A stretch of DNA of 64,000 nt from Parahoeflea alexandrii. Its GTDB lineage: Bacteria > Pseudomonadota > Alphaproteobacteria > Rhizobiales > Rhizobiaceae. The notes under the pieces were generated by a model. It saw only the letters and a program-made list of their open reading frames with translations. It was not told the origin of the DNA and did no database searches. A program made the translations under genes and the position numbers. Each line of letters opens with the position of its first letter. Within the stretch, counting starts at the first letter, position 1. Shown piece after piece: positions 9,193-17,913 of the stretch. Location of the stretch: positions 1,249,809 to 1,313,808 of the forward strand of contig NZ_JAAAML010000001.1 in NCBI RefSeq assembly GCF_024105735.1, in the 5' to 3' direction.

Positions 9193-10470
9193 ATGGGCAG
9201 ATTTTCTTTTCCGATGGCGCAGGGACGCGCGGAAGCGCTGGGTGAAATCCACGCCCGCCCCTTTGCTCTCGTCGGCCAGTCCCGGGTAATTTTCCAGCTG
9301 GCGTTTCTCACCGAGGGCGGCTCGGTAGTCGATCACGCGGTCCTGGCCGGTCTGGCGCGGGCCCGGGGCGTTGCCGCGCCCGGTCGCGATGCCGCGCATT
9401 TCGCCATGGGTTGGGGGCAGGGCACCCTGCGCTGGGAACGGCACACGGAATTCTCGACCTATTTCTGGGATGCGCCAGCGCCGTCACGGTTCGGCGATGC
9501 ACTCGATACCCATCCCTTCGGCGACCAGTTTTCGCCGCCTGGCAGCCTGATTGCCGGGGTGCGGCTGGAAGTCCGTCCGGAATCGGCGGAAACACAGGCG
9601 GCGCTCGAGAGTTTCGATCCGACCAGTCTTTGCCTGAGCGAGGTCAAGGACGGACAGGCGCTGATCGCCACCGACTTCCGTCAGGACGGGGACGGCCTGA
9701 CCCGGATCCTGGTGATCGACAAGGGCATGACCGATGCCGGTCGTGGCGCGGTGGTGCAGCGGCTTCTCGATATCGAGACCTACCGCACGCTTGCCGCACT
9801 CGGCCTTTCGCTGGCGCGATCGCTGTCGCCCGAGATGCGGCGGATCGAGGACGGGCTGACCAAGATCACGCAGGGCATGAAGACCGGGGCCAGGGAAAAT
9901 GCCGACAGCCTGCTGGCCGACATTACCGTGCTTGCCGCCGAGCTTGAGGCCAATGCAGCGCTCAGCCTCTACCGGTTCGGGGCAAGCCGGGCCTATTACA
10001 ACATCGTGGGGGAGCGCATCTCGTCGCTCAACGAGAGCGGCCAGCCCGGTTTCGAGACTATAGGTGCCTTCCTGGAAAAGCGGCTGGCTCCTGCAATGCG
10101 CACCTGCCAGTCGATCGAGGAGCGCCAGGCGAACCTTTCGCGCAAGCTGTCGCGCGCCACGGCGCTGCTTCGAAGCTGGATCGACGTCGAACTGGAACAG
10201 CAGAACAGCGCGCTGCTGAGTTCGATGAACCGCAGGGTGAAGCTGCAACTCAGGATGCAGCAGACCGTCGAGGGGCTCTCGGTGGCGGCGATTTCCTATT
10301 ACATCGTCGGTCTGTTCGGTTACCTGGTCAAGCCGCTCGACGGTCTCGGGTTGCCGATCAAGGCGGGCATGATGTCGGCACTGTTCGTGCCGGTGGCAAT
10401 CGGCTTTACCTGGATGGTGGTCCGCTCGATCCGCAAGGGGCATGCGGTCGAAGACAAGGCCGGGGAATAG
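9193..10470 (+). CDS. DUF3422 family protein
   Basis: This is a DUF3422 protein of about 425 residues and unknown biochemical function. The N-terminal signature region RAEALGEIHARPFALVGQSR is present, followed by a soluble domain, a predicted coiled segment (SIEERQANLSRKLSRATALL) and two closely spaced C-terminal membrane segments (LSVAAISYYIVGLFGYLV; GMMSALFVPVAIGFTWMVV). That layout resembles mitochondrial-carrier-like or channel accessory proteins only superficially. The frame is open back to 9124; 9193 is chosen for its spacing from AGGG and because homologues begin near RFSFP. It stands alone between the TRAP operon and a convergent TetR gene. Confidence 0.75.
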   Translation: MGRFSFPMAQGRAEALGEIHARPFALVGQSRVIFQLAFLTEGGSVVDHAVLAGLARARGVAAPGRDAAHFAMGWGQGTLRWERHTEFSTYFWDAPAPSRFGDALDTHPFGDQFSPPGSLIAGVRLEVRPESAETQAALESFDPTSLCLSEVKDGQALIATDFRQDGDGLTRILVIDKGMTDAGRGAVVQRLLDIETYRTLAALGLSLARSLSPEMRRIEDGLTKITQGMKTGARENADSLLADITVLAAELEANAALSLYRFGASRAYYNIVGERISSLNESGQPGFETIGAFLEKRLAPAMRTCQSIEERQANLSRKLSRATALLRSWIDVELEQQNSALLSSMNRRVKLQLRMQQTVEGLSVAAISYYIVGLFGYLVKPLDGLGLPIKAGMMSALFVPVAIGFTWMVVRSIRKGHAVEDKAGE

Positions 10471-10473
10471 AAT

Positions 10474-11172
10474 TCAGCGGTTTGGAGCAGCACCAAGCGC
10501 GGCGTGCATGCCCGCTTCGCAGAACCTGACCAGATGATCGGCGAGCCGGTCCATGGCGGGTTGATTGCCGGCAGCCTTGGACAGGGCCTCGATCCGCCAT
10601 GTCGAGGTTGACAGCGACAGCATCGAGGAAACCGAGAAGATGAAGCTCACAGCGATCGTCGACCTGTCGGCATGCGGGAACAGCCGCGCGATCTCGGCGA
10701 TGAAGACCCCGGCTGTCGGGTCGAAGCAACGCTCGGAGATCCTGTGCCAGCGGGCGTCGGCTGAGACCATTGCCACCAGCCGTGCATAAGCCAGCCATTG
10801 CGGGTCGCCGGCGACAGCCTTTTCGAGATAGGGGCGCAGAAAGGCAGACAACAAGGCCTCAAGCGTTGGCTCGGTGTCGAGTGTCTTCAGCGCCGACAGT
10901 GCATCAAGCCGCAATTGCGACAGTTCCGAAGCGCGCCGTTCGACGACGCGCTCGAACAGCGTTTCCTTGCTTACATGGTGGAAGCTGATCGAGGCGATCT
11001 GTGTGCCAGCGGCCTTGGCTATGTCGCGCACCGAGGCGCCGTCATAGCCACGCTCGGCAAACAGCCGCTCGGCGGCATCGAGGATGCTCAGGCTGGTTGC
11101 CAGCGACCGTTTGGAAACGGCGCGGCGGCGCGGCTTTTCCGGTGCTGAGGCGCTTGATGATCTAAGGTTCAT
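10474..11172 (-). CDS. TetR/AcrR family regulator
   Basis: The 232-residue protein has a TetR DNA-binding domain at residues about 25-75 (LDAAERLFAERGYDGASVRDIAKAAG), an F-H-H-V-S-K recognition-helix turn, and a helical ligand-binding C-terminus of the kind seen in CerR/YbiH-like regulators. It is divergent from the monooxygenase operon, and the perfect palindrome at 11191-11206 lies 19 bp from its start codon. It probably represses itself and that operon until a ligand, possibly a ketone or steroid-like acid, binds. The ligand is a guess from the neighbours. Confidence 0.82.
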   Translation of the reverse strand: MNLRSSSASAPEKPRRRAVSKRSLATSLSILDAAERLFAERGYDGASVRDIAKAAGTQIASISFHHVSKETLFERVVERRASELSQLRLDALSALKTLDTEPTLEALLSAFLRPYLEKAVAGDPQWLAYARLVAMVSADARWHRISERCFDPTAGVFIAEIARLFPHADRSTIAVSFIFSVSSMLSLSTSTWRIEALSKAAGNQPAMDRLADHLVRFCEAGMHAALGAAPNR

Positions 11173-11190
11173 GATTCATCTTGCCTTAAA

Positions 11191-11206
11191 TTGAACGATC
11201 GTTCAA
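11191..11206. promoter_or_regulatory. Palindromic TetR-family operator
   Basis: TTGAACGATCGTTCAA is a perfect 16-bp palindrome in the 79-bp gap between the TetR gene and the monooxygenase operon. The GAACG/CGTTC arms are typical of TetR-family operators. Confidence 0.6.
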
Positions 11207-11251
11207 TATTGAGTCGAGGAAGAAATCCACTGAAGCCAGGGAGGGGGACAG

Positions 11252-12613
11252 TTGGACACGAGAGTTGAGACGGCCCAGAAGGATGCGGCCGGGCCCGGAG
11301 ATCTGCGCGGTCATTATGCGTTGATCGGCGCGGGCCCGATGGGGCTGGCCATGGCCAAGACGCTGATAGAACAGGGCATCCCCTTTACCGGATTCGAGCT
11401 GCATTCCGACGTCGGCGGCCTGTGGGACATCGACGGTCCGAAGTCGACCATGTACGAGACCGCGCACCTGATCTCTTCAAAGAAGATGACCGAGTTCACG
11501 GATTTCCCGATGGACAGCCAAGTGGCCGAATATCCGTCGCACCGCGAACTCAAGGACTACTTCCGCAAGTTTGCACAGCATTTCGGGATTTATGATCACT
11601 ACCGCTTTGGCGTCGAGGTGCTGAGCGCCGAACCTCTGGGCGAATCCGGTGATGGCTGGCGGGTGACATGGCGGGACGCGGACGGTTCCGAACATAGCGC
11701 GGAGTTTGCCGGGGTGCTGATCGCCAACGGCACTTTGTCGGAACCAAACATGCCCGAATTCAAAGGCAGCTTTTCGGGCGAGTTGATGCATTCGAGCGCC
11801 TACCGGGACCCGGAGGTCTTCAAGGGCAAGCGGGTGCTGATCATCGGGGCGGGCAATTCGGGGTGCGACATTGCCGTTGACGCCATCCATCACGGCAAGA
11901 GCTGCGACATCTCGATGCGTCGCGGATATTACTTCGTGCCGAAATATGTGTTCGGCCGGCCCGCAGACACGATGGGCGGGGCGATCAAGCTGCCGATGTG
12001 GCTCAAGCGCCGGATCGACGGCATGATCCTGAAATGGTTTACCGGAGACCCGTCCAAATACGGGTTTCCGAAGCCGGACTATGCGCTTTACGAATCCCAC
12101 CCGGTGGTCAATTCGCTGATCCTGTTCCATGCTGGCCATGGCGATATCACCGTGCGTCCGGATATCGACCGGTTCGATGGCAACACGGTGCATTTCAAGG
12201 ATGGGACGCAGGCGGAATACGATCTCATACTGGCCGCGACCGGCTACAAGCTGCACTATACGTTCATCGACAAGGCACTTCTGAACTGGCAGGGCGATGC
12301 GCCGCATCTGTTTCTCAACTGCATGCATCCCGAGCGCGATGATCTGTTCGTGCTTGGCATGGTGGAGGCTTCCGGCCTCGGCTGGCAGGGGCGCCACGAG
12401 CAGGCCGAGATGGTGGCGCGTTACATTGCCGGGCTGAAAAACGGTGTCATGGCCGCCACAGCACTGCGGGGGGAAAAGGCCGCGGGCTTCAAGCGCGCCA
12501 CCGGCGGCATGAACTATATCGATCTGCCGCGCATGGCCTACTACGTCGACAAGGCGACCTACCGAAATGCCGTGACCAACTGGGTCGCGGCGCTGAAGGG
12601 GGGCGGCAAATGA
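11252..12613 (+). CDS. Flavin-containing (Baeyer-Villiger-like) monooxygenase
   Basis: This 453-residue FAD/NADPH monooxygenase has two Rossmann motifs: FAD binding GAGPMGLA near residue 28, and NADPH binding GAGNSGCD near residue 205. Between them FSGELMHSSAYRD matches the FMO/BVMO fingerprint (FxGxxxHxxxY). It would insert oxygen into a ketone or oxidise a soft nucleophile. The start is an unusual TTG at 11252 with a GGGAGGGGG site; the next ATG would cut into the FAD fold. It is first in an operon with a BASS transporter and two SDR enzymes, suggesting catabolism of an imported cyclic or steroid-like carboxylate. Confidence 0.82.
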   Translation: MDTRVETAQKDAAGPGDLRGHYALIGAGPMGLAMAKTLIEQGIPFTGFELHSDVGGLWDIDGPKSTMYETAHLISSKKMTEFTDFPMDSQVAEYPSHRELKDYFRKFAQHFGIYDHYRFGVEVLSAEPLGESGDGWRVTWRDADGSEHSAEFAGVLIANGTLSEPNMPEFKGSFSGELMHSSAYRDPEVFKGKRVLIIGAGNSGCDIAVDAIHHGKSCDISMRRGYYFVPKYVFGRPADTMGGAIKLPMWLKRRIDGMILKWFTGDPSKYGFPKPDYALYESHPVVNSLILFHAGHGDITVRPDIDRFDGNTVHFKDGTQAEYDLILAATGYKLHYTFIDKALLNWQGDAPHLFLNCMHPERDDLFVLGMVEASGLGWQGRHEQAEMVARYIAGLKNGVMAATALRGEKAAGFKRATGGMNYIDLPRMAYYVDKATYRNAVTNWVAALKGGGK

Positions 12614-13512
12614 GCGATATCGACGCCATCAGGCTGAACTTCAGTCCTGAGAGCCTGATGCTGCTCAATGCCATCCTGGCGATCGTCATGTTCTCGATCG
12701 CGCTTGACCTCAGGCCATCCGACTTCCGTGCGCTGGTGCGGACGCCGAAAGCCCTGCTCACCGGCATGGTGTCGCAATTCGTGGTGCTGCCGGCGCTGAC
12801 ATTCGCGATGCTGCTTGCGACCAATCCGCAGCCATCGATCGCGCTGGGTCTGATTCTGGTGGCGGCCTGTCCGGGTGGCAACATTTCCAATTTCATCACC
12901 CACCGGGCGGGCGGAAATTCGGCGCTTTCGGTCTCGATGACCGGGGTTGCAACGCTAGCGGCCATCATCATGACGCCGTTCAACGTCGCCTTCTGGGGCA
13001 ATCTCTACGAGCCGACACGGGCGATCCTGCGGCAGACCACCCTGGACCCGGTGTCGATTGCCATCACCGTGTTCTTCATGCTGCTGCTGCCATTGATGCT
13101 CGGTGTTCTGCTCAATGTTCGGCTGCCGGATTTTGCCGCAAGGATCCGCAAGACCATGCAGCGGATCTCGATGGCGATCTTCGTGAGCTTCATCGTGCTG
13201 GCGCTTGCCGCGAACTGGGCGTTTTTCCTGTCCTATGCCGGTGCTGTCGCGGGTCTGGTGATCCTGCACAATGCGCTGGCATTGTCGGGCGGCTATCTGT
13301 CGGCCCGATTGGCAGGGCTGTCAGAATATGACCGGCGGGCTATCACGATCGAGACCGGTATCCAGAATTCGGGTCTTGGCCTGGTGCTGATCTTTGCGTT
13401 CTTCGGCGGGCTCGGCGGCATGGCGGTGGCCGCGGCATTCTGGGGTGTCTGGCATGCGATCTCCGGGCTTGCCCTAGCGGCACTCTGGTCGCGCCGGGAG
13501 GCCCGGCGATGA
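12610..13512 (+). CDS. BASS-family (bile acid:sodium symporter-like) transporter
   Basis: This 300-residue membrane protein has about nine or ten hydrophobic segments and the BASS core motifs VAACPGGNISNFITHRAGGN and ETGIQNSGLGLVLIFAFF. The family imports organic acids with sodium. It overlaps the monooxygenase stop and the next gene's start by 4 bases each, so all are translated together; it is likely the importer for the substrate of the monooxygenase and SDR enzymes. Confidence 0.85.
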   Translation: MSDIDAIRLNFSPESLMLLNAILAIVMFSIALDLRPSDFRALVRTPKALLTGMVSQFVVLPALTFAMLLATNPQPSIALGLILVAACPGGNISNFITHRAGGNSALSVSMTGVATLAAIIMTPFNVAFWGNLYEPTRAILRQTTLDPVSIAITVFFMLLLPLMLGVLLNVRLPDFAARIRKTMQRISMAIFVSFIVLALAANWAFFLSYAGAVAGLVILHNALALSGGYLSARLAGLSEYDRRAITIETGIQNSGLGLVLIFAFFGGLGGMAVAAAFWGVWHAISGLALAALWSRREARR

Positions 13513-14447
13513 GCCGCGTTCTGGTGACTGGCGCTGCCGGAGCGGTCGGGCAAGTGCTCATCCAGGAACTGGCGGCCGCCGGTGTCGAGACGCTGGCGAC
13601 CGACATTCGCAGGCCTGGCGACATGCCCGATGGTGTCGGGTTCACGAAGCTCGATGTGCGCGGCAATGATGCGAAACGCGTCATCAGCGGTTTCAAGCCC
13701 GACGTGATCGTGCATCTGGCATCGATCGTTTCGCCGTCGCGCGGCATGACCCGCGAGTTTGCCCATGATGTCGATGTGAACGGCACGCGCAACGTGCTTG
13801 ATGCGGCCCTCAGCCACGGGGTGAAGCGCCTGGTGGTAACCTCGTCGGGGGCGGCATACGGCTATCACGCGGACAGTCCGGTGCCGCTTCGCGAAAGCGA
13901 TCCGGTGCGGGGCAATCCCGAGTTTCCCTATTCGGACCACAAGCGGCAGGTGGAGGAAATGCTGGCTCAGGCGCGCGCTTTTCATCCCGGTCTTGAGCAG
14001 GTTGTGCTCAGGGTGGGCACGGTGCTCGGCGCCGGGCTTGAAAACCAGATCACGGAGCTGTTTCACCGGCCCAAACTGATCGCGGTCACGGGATCGGACA
14101 GCCCCTTCGTGTTCATCTGGACGCGGGACCTGGCGCGGATTCTCAAGCGCGCGGCGGGCGCGGGGCCGGCGGGCATCTTCAATGTCTGCGGGGACGGGGC
14201 GCTGTCGGTGCACGACCTCGCGAAAGCGCTCGGCAAACCGGTGATGGCGCTGCCGGCCTGGGTGCTCAAGGCTGCGCTCGGCATCGCTCGGCCGCTGGGC
14301 CTTTCACGCTACGGACCCGAGCAGGTCCGGTTTCTGCAATACCGCCCGGTGCTCGACAATACGGCCCTGAAGACCGTGTTCGGGTACAAGCCGGAGCTCA
14401 GCAGTGCCGAGACATTTGAGCTTTGGCGCAAGGCGGCGGGTCTATGA
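13509..14447 (+). CDS. NAD-dependent epimerase/dehydratase (extended SDR)
   Basis: This is a 312-residue extended short-chain dehydrogenase. The N-terminal nucleotide motif is GAAGAVGQ, the acidic residue ending beta-2 follows in ATDIRRPG, and the catalytic region contains SSGAAYGYH and YSDHKRQVEE (YxxxK-like). It probably oxidises or reduces a hydroxyl or sugar-like group in the pathway encoded by this operon. Start and stop overlap neighbouring genes by 4 bases. Confidence 0.82.
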   Translation: MSRVLVTGAAGAVGQVLIQELAAAGVETLATDIRRPGDMPDGVGFTKLDVRGNDAKRVISGFKPDVIVHLASIVSPSRGMTREFAHDVDVNGTRNVLDAALSHGVKRLVVTSSGAAYGYHADSPVPLRESDPVRGNPEFPYSDHKRQVEEMLAQARAFHPGLEQVVLRVGTVLGAGLENQITELFHRPKLIAVTGSDSPFVFIWTRDLARILKRAAGAGPAGIFNVCGDGALSVHDLAKALGKPVMALPAWVLKAALGIARPLGLSRYGPEQVRFLQYRPVLDNTALKTVFGYKPELSSAETFELWRKAAGL

Positions 14448-15211
14448 GCCGCGTCGCAGTCATCACCGGCGGCGCCGGCGGGCTTGGACAAGCGCTGGCT
14501 CATCAGCTTCTCAAGGAGGATTGGCGTGTCGTTCTGATGGACCTGCCGGGTGCCTTGCAGGTTTTGAAGCTTGAAAGCGAGCGGGTGGAGCGTGTCGCCT
14601 GCGATCTGACCGATGAAGCGGCGGTTGCCTCGGTCTGCGCCGGGATTTCGACGCGGCATCCGGCACTCGATCTTGTCATCCACAATGCCGGGGTCACCCA
14701 GATCGGGCTTTTTGACGAAACCACTCTCGCCTCGCAAAGACTGGTGATGGAAATCAACTATTTCGGTTCCGTCCGGGTTGCGGCGGGCCTGCTCAAGGCG
14801 GTGCGGGCGGGTAAGGGGACGCATCTGGCGGTCTCGTCGGTGGCGGGCTTCGCGCCGCTCTACAAACGCACGGCCTATGCCGCGAGCAAGCATGCACTGA
14901 ATGGCTTCTTCTCCTCGCTTGCCTCGGAAGAGGCGCAGCACGGGGTCAGGGTTGTGATCGCGGCTCCGTCGTTCGTTGCGACCAATCCGGGACGCCTTGA
15001 TGCTGGAGAGGACGGCATAGGCAGGCCGGGGGCGGCCACGGACGGGTTTGACGAGATGAGCCCGGAGCAGGCCGCCGGTATCATCCTGGATGGCTGGCGG
15101 CGCGGGAAAGACTTCATTCCCGTCGGCCGGGTGGCAAGCCTTGGCTGGCGCATCAACCGGCTCTCTCCAAGGCTCTACAACTGGCTGATGATGCGGAAGA
15201 TCCAGCCCTAA
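14444..15211 (+). CDS. SDR-family oxidoreductase
   Basis: This 255-residue classical short-chain dehydrogenase has cofactor motif TGGAGGLGQ, the NNAG-like motif HNAGV, the catalytic serine region LAVSSVAGFAP and the catalytic pair in YAASKHAL (YxxxK). It acts on an alcohol or ketone. The ATG at 14444 overlaps the previous stop and is preferred over the in-frame codon at 14423. It is the last gene of the monooxygenase-BASS-SDR-SDR operon. Confidence 0.85.
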   Translation: MSRVAVITGGAGGLGQALAHQLLKEDWRVVLMDLPGALQVLKLESERVERVACDLTDEAAVASVCAGISTRHPALDLVIHNAGVTQIGLFDETTLASQRLVMEINYFGSVRVAAGLLKAVRAGKGTHLAVSSVAGFAPLYKRTAYAASKHALNGFFSSLASEEAQHGVRVVIAAPSFVATNPGRLDAGEDGIGRPGAATDGFDEMSPEQAAGIILDGWRRGKDFIPVGRVASLGWRINRLSPRLYNWLMMRKIQP

Positions 15212-15215
15212 CCCA

Positions 15216-15234
15216 AGCGTCTTTCCGAGACGCT
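15216..15234 (+). terminator. Hairpin after the monooxygenase operon
   Basis: AGCGTCT and AGACGCT form a perfect 7-bp stem around TTCCG, 5 bases past the last stop codon. There is no T-run, so it may act with Rho or only protect the mRNA end. Confidence 0.4.
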
Positions 15235-15301
15235 GCTTGAGAAGGGACCCGGCTTTCCATGGGCGGGTGGCTGGTGAAGAAGCAGGTTTTCCACAAAATT
15301 C

Positions 15302-15317
15302 AATCAATCGATTGATT
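15302..15317. promoter_or_regulatory. Palindromic operator upstream of the CecR-like regulator
   Basis: AATCAATCGATTGATT is a perfect 16-bp palindrome 52 bases before the regulator start codon, within an AT-rich promoter stretch. It is the likely autoregulatory operator of the efflux operon. Confidence 0.55.
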
Positions 15318-15368
15318 AATTTTTGGAACGGCGTTAGGGTTCTGCCAGATCACGTTCCGGAAGGTACC

Positions 15369-16046
15369 ATGAACCAAAGTGCCGAAACCTCACCCAACAC
15401 CGCGAAAGCCGGAGACCAGACCCGTATCGCGCTGTTGATGGCGGGCATCCGCCTGTTCGGGACAAAGGGGTTCGAAGCCACGTCGACGCGGGAGATCGCC
15501 GCTGCCGCGGAGGCAAACATTGCCTCCATTGCCTATCATTTCGGAGGCAAGGAGGGCTTGCGACTGGCCTGCGCGGAAATGGTCGGGAGCCGGATCCAGA
15601 GTGTTGTCGGTCCGGCGCTGATGGCCATCGATCCCAAGGATGACCCGGTGCTGGCGCAGGCCGCCTTCGAGCGGGTCCTCATGGGGGTGACCGATTTCAT
15701 GCTCGGGCAGGTCGAGGCCCGCGACATTGCAGGCTTCATGGTGCGCGAGCTGGGAGCTCCAGGCGCCGTTTTCGACCGGGTCTACACCGATTTCATCCTG
15801 CCTGTGCATCGCAGCCTGTGCGACCTCCTGGGACTGGCCACCGGCCAGGATCCGGAAAGCGACCTGATCCGCCTTGGCACCTTCAGCATTGCGGGTCAGG
15901 TCGTCTATTTCCGTATCGGGCACGCCATCGTCGCAAGGCGGATGGAGTGGAAAGCCGTCGGACCGGATGAGGTTGGCACCATCAAGGCGGTGATCCTGGC
16001 CAATATTCGCGCGTTCATCGCCACCAACAGAAAGCAGCAGCCATGA
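15369..16046 (+). CDS. TetR regulator of the CecR (YbiH) type
   Basis: This 225-residue regulator has HTH residues about 20-65 (GIRLFGTKGFEATSTREIAAAAEANIA split over two helices, then YHFGGKEGLRL). The C-terminus resembles the CecR/YbiH ligand domain. In E. coli, cecR is followed by ybhG-ybhF-ybhS-ybhR; here the same order, with one permease, follows with 4-base overlaps, which supports the assignment. The ATG at 15369 has GGAAGG upstream; the longer open frame from 15237 crosses the palindrome and is rejected. Confidence 0.82.
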   Translation: MNQSAETSPNTAKAGDQTRIALLMAGIRLFGTKGFEATSTREIAAAAEANIASIAYHFGGKEGLRLACAEMVGSRIQSVVGPALMAIDPKDDPVLAQAAFERVLMGVTDFMLGQVEARDIAGFMVRELGAPGAVFDRVYTDFILPVHRSLCDLLGLATGQDPESDLIRLGTFSIAGQVVYFRIGHAIVARRMEWKAVGPDEVGTIKAVILANIRAFIATNRKQQP

Positions 16047-16999
16047 TGTCCTTCATCTGCGCCCTCCCCATCCTTGCCAGCCTGTTTGCTGCCTGCGGTA
16101 GTGCCGGACCGCTCGCGGTCGGGTATGTCGAGGGCGAATATGTCCTGGTCGCCCCCATCGAAACGGCCCAGGTCGTGGATCTTGCGGTCAGGCGTGGCGA
16201 CAGGGTCGCCAATGGACAGGCGCTGGTGCGGCTTGAGCGGCGGGATGCGGAGATTGCCGTGGCGCAGGCTGAAGCCGGGTTGGCGCAGGCGGAACAGCAG
16301 CTGGCCAATCTGCAGGAAGGACGACGTCCGGAAGAAATAGCCAGCATCGTCGCCTCGCTGAGATCGGCCCAGGCCCAGGCGGCGGAGGCCGAACGGGTCC
16401 TGCAACGCCAGTCGGACCTGCTCAGCCAGGGCATCTCCACCCAGGCGGCCTTTGACTCAGCCGCGACCGCGGTCGAGCTCAACAAGGCCAAGGTCAGTGA
16501 GCTCGAAGCCAATCTGGCGGTCGCCAGGCTGCCGGCACGCGAAAACGAGATCAGGGCCGCGCAGGCTGCGGTAGACCAGGCCGCCGCGGTGCTCGATTCT
16601 GCTGAGTGGCGGCTTTCCAAGCGGGTGCTGTCGGTCCCCTTGTCCGGAGTCGTCTCGGACATCATCCGCAATGCCGGCGAGGTGGCAGGGCCGCAGGCGC
16701 CGGTCTTGTCGGTGCTGCCTGAAGGTGCGGTCAAGCTCAAGGTTTATGTGCCGGAAACCGCGCTTTCCAGCATCGGGGTGGGGGAAACCCTTGTGGTGCG
16801 GTGTGACGGTTGCGGTGACGGCATGCGGGCAACGGTGAGCTATGTTTCGCCCGATCCCGAGTTCACCCCGCCGGTTATCTACTCGCTGGAAAACCGCCAG
16901 AAGCTGGTCTATCTGGTCGAAGCGCGCCCCGCTGCGGATGCCGGCGCATTGATGCCCGGGCAGATCGTTGACGTCGACCTTGCCGGGAGCGGACAGTGA
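16043..16999 (+). CDS. HlyD-family periplasmic adaptor (YbhG-like), probable lipoprotein
   Basis: This 318-residue membrane fusion protein has a signal peptide ending in a lipobox-like LFAAC (cysteine near residue 18), a lipoyl half-motif (VEGEYVLVAPIETAQVVDLAV), a long alpha-helical hairpin rich in AQAEAGLAQAEQQL, the second lipoyl half and a beta-barrel. It links an inner-membrane ABC pump to an outer-membrane channel. It is the second gene of the CecR-type efflux operon, overlapping both neighbours. Confidence 0.85.
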   Translation: MMSFICALPILASLFAACGSAGPLAVGYVEGEYVLVAPIETAQVVDLAVRRGDRVANGQALVRLERRDAEIAVAQAEAGLAQAEQQLANLQEGRRPEEIASIVASLRSAQAQAAEAERVLQRQSDLLSQGISTQAAFDSAATAVELNKAKVSELEANLAVARLPARENEIRAAQAAVDQAAAVLDSAEWRLSKRVLSVPLSGVVSDIIRNAGEVAGPQAPVLSVLPEGAVKLKVYVPETALSSIGVGETLVVRCDGCGDGMRATVSYVSPDPEFTPPVIYSLENRQKLVYLVEARPAADAGALMPGQIVDVDLAGSGQ

Positions 17000-17913
17000 A
17001 CGCGATCGAGGTCCAGGGGCTGGTCAAGCGTTTCGGTGACAAGACCGTTGTCGACAATGTCTCGATGTCGGTGGCCGAAGGCGAGATCTCGGGATTCCTC
17101 GGGCCGAACGGATCGGGCAAGACCACGACGATCCGGGTCATGTGCGGGCTGCTGACACCCGACGAGGGCGAGGGGAGGGTACTCGGCCATGACATCCGCA
17201 CCGATGGGCAGCGGATCAAGCGCGAGGTCGGCTACATGACGCAGAGGTTCTCGTTTTACGAGGACCTGTCGATCGAGGAGAACCTGACCTTCGTCGCCTG
17301 GCTTTACGATCTTGATCCGGTCTCCGCCGTCGTGCGCGATACGCTGGAGGATCTGGGGCTGTTCTCGCGGCGCAAGCAGCTGGCCGGCACGCTTTCGGGC
17401 GGCTGGAAACAGCGCCTCGCGCTTGCCGCCTGCATCATGCACAAACCGAAGCTGTTGTTGCTGGACGAGCCGACCGCAGGGGTCGACCCCAAGGCGCGGC
17501 GGGAGTTCTGGGATGAAATCCACATGCGGGCCAGCGCCGGTCTGACGGTTCTGGTATCGACGCACTACATGGACGAGGCGGAGCGTTGCCACCGGATCCA
17601 CTACATTTCCTATGGCAAGCTGCTGGCCAGCGGCACCGTACCGGAGGTCATCCGCGATGCGGCGCTGACCACCTTCGTTGTCGAGGGCGGTAAAGTCACC
17701 GAGGCCGCGAGGATGCTGCAGGGCATGGCGGGCGTCGACCAGGTGGCGCCATTCGGGCTGACCCTGCATGTGGTCGGTCAGGACAGGCAAGCGCTTTCGG
17801 CGGCGATCGCGAGCGTGGCCGGGCAAACCGGGATCAGCTACATCGAAGGCAGCACCAGCCTCGAGGATGTTTTCATCCAGTTCATGGGCAAATCGACGGA
17901 CAACATGGCATGA
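16996..17913 (+). CDS. ABC transporter ATPase (YbhF-like, single domain)
   Basis: This 305-residue ATPase has Walker A GPNGSGKTT, signature LSGGWKQRLALA and Walker B LLLLDEPTAGVD. It powers drug or cation efflux with the permease encoded next. E. coli YbhF has two ATPase domains; this protein has one, so it would dimerise. It starts with GTG, overlapping the adaptor stop. Confidence 0.88.
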   Translation: MNAIEVQGLVKRFGDKTVVDNVSMSVAEGEISGFLGPNGSGKTTTIRVMCGLLTPDEGEGRVLGHDIRTDGQRIKREVGYMTQRFSFYEDLSIEENLTFVAWLYDLDPVSAVVRDTLEDLGLFSRRKQLAGTLSGGWKQRLALAACIMHKPKLLLLDEPTAGVDPKARREFWDEIHMRASAGLTVLVSTHYMDEAERCHRIHYISYGKLLASGTVPEVIRDAALTTFVVEGGKVTEAARMLQGMAGVDQVAPFGLTLHVVGQDRQALSAAIASVAGQTGISYIEGSTSLEDVFIQFMGKSTDNMA

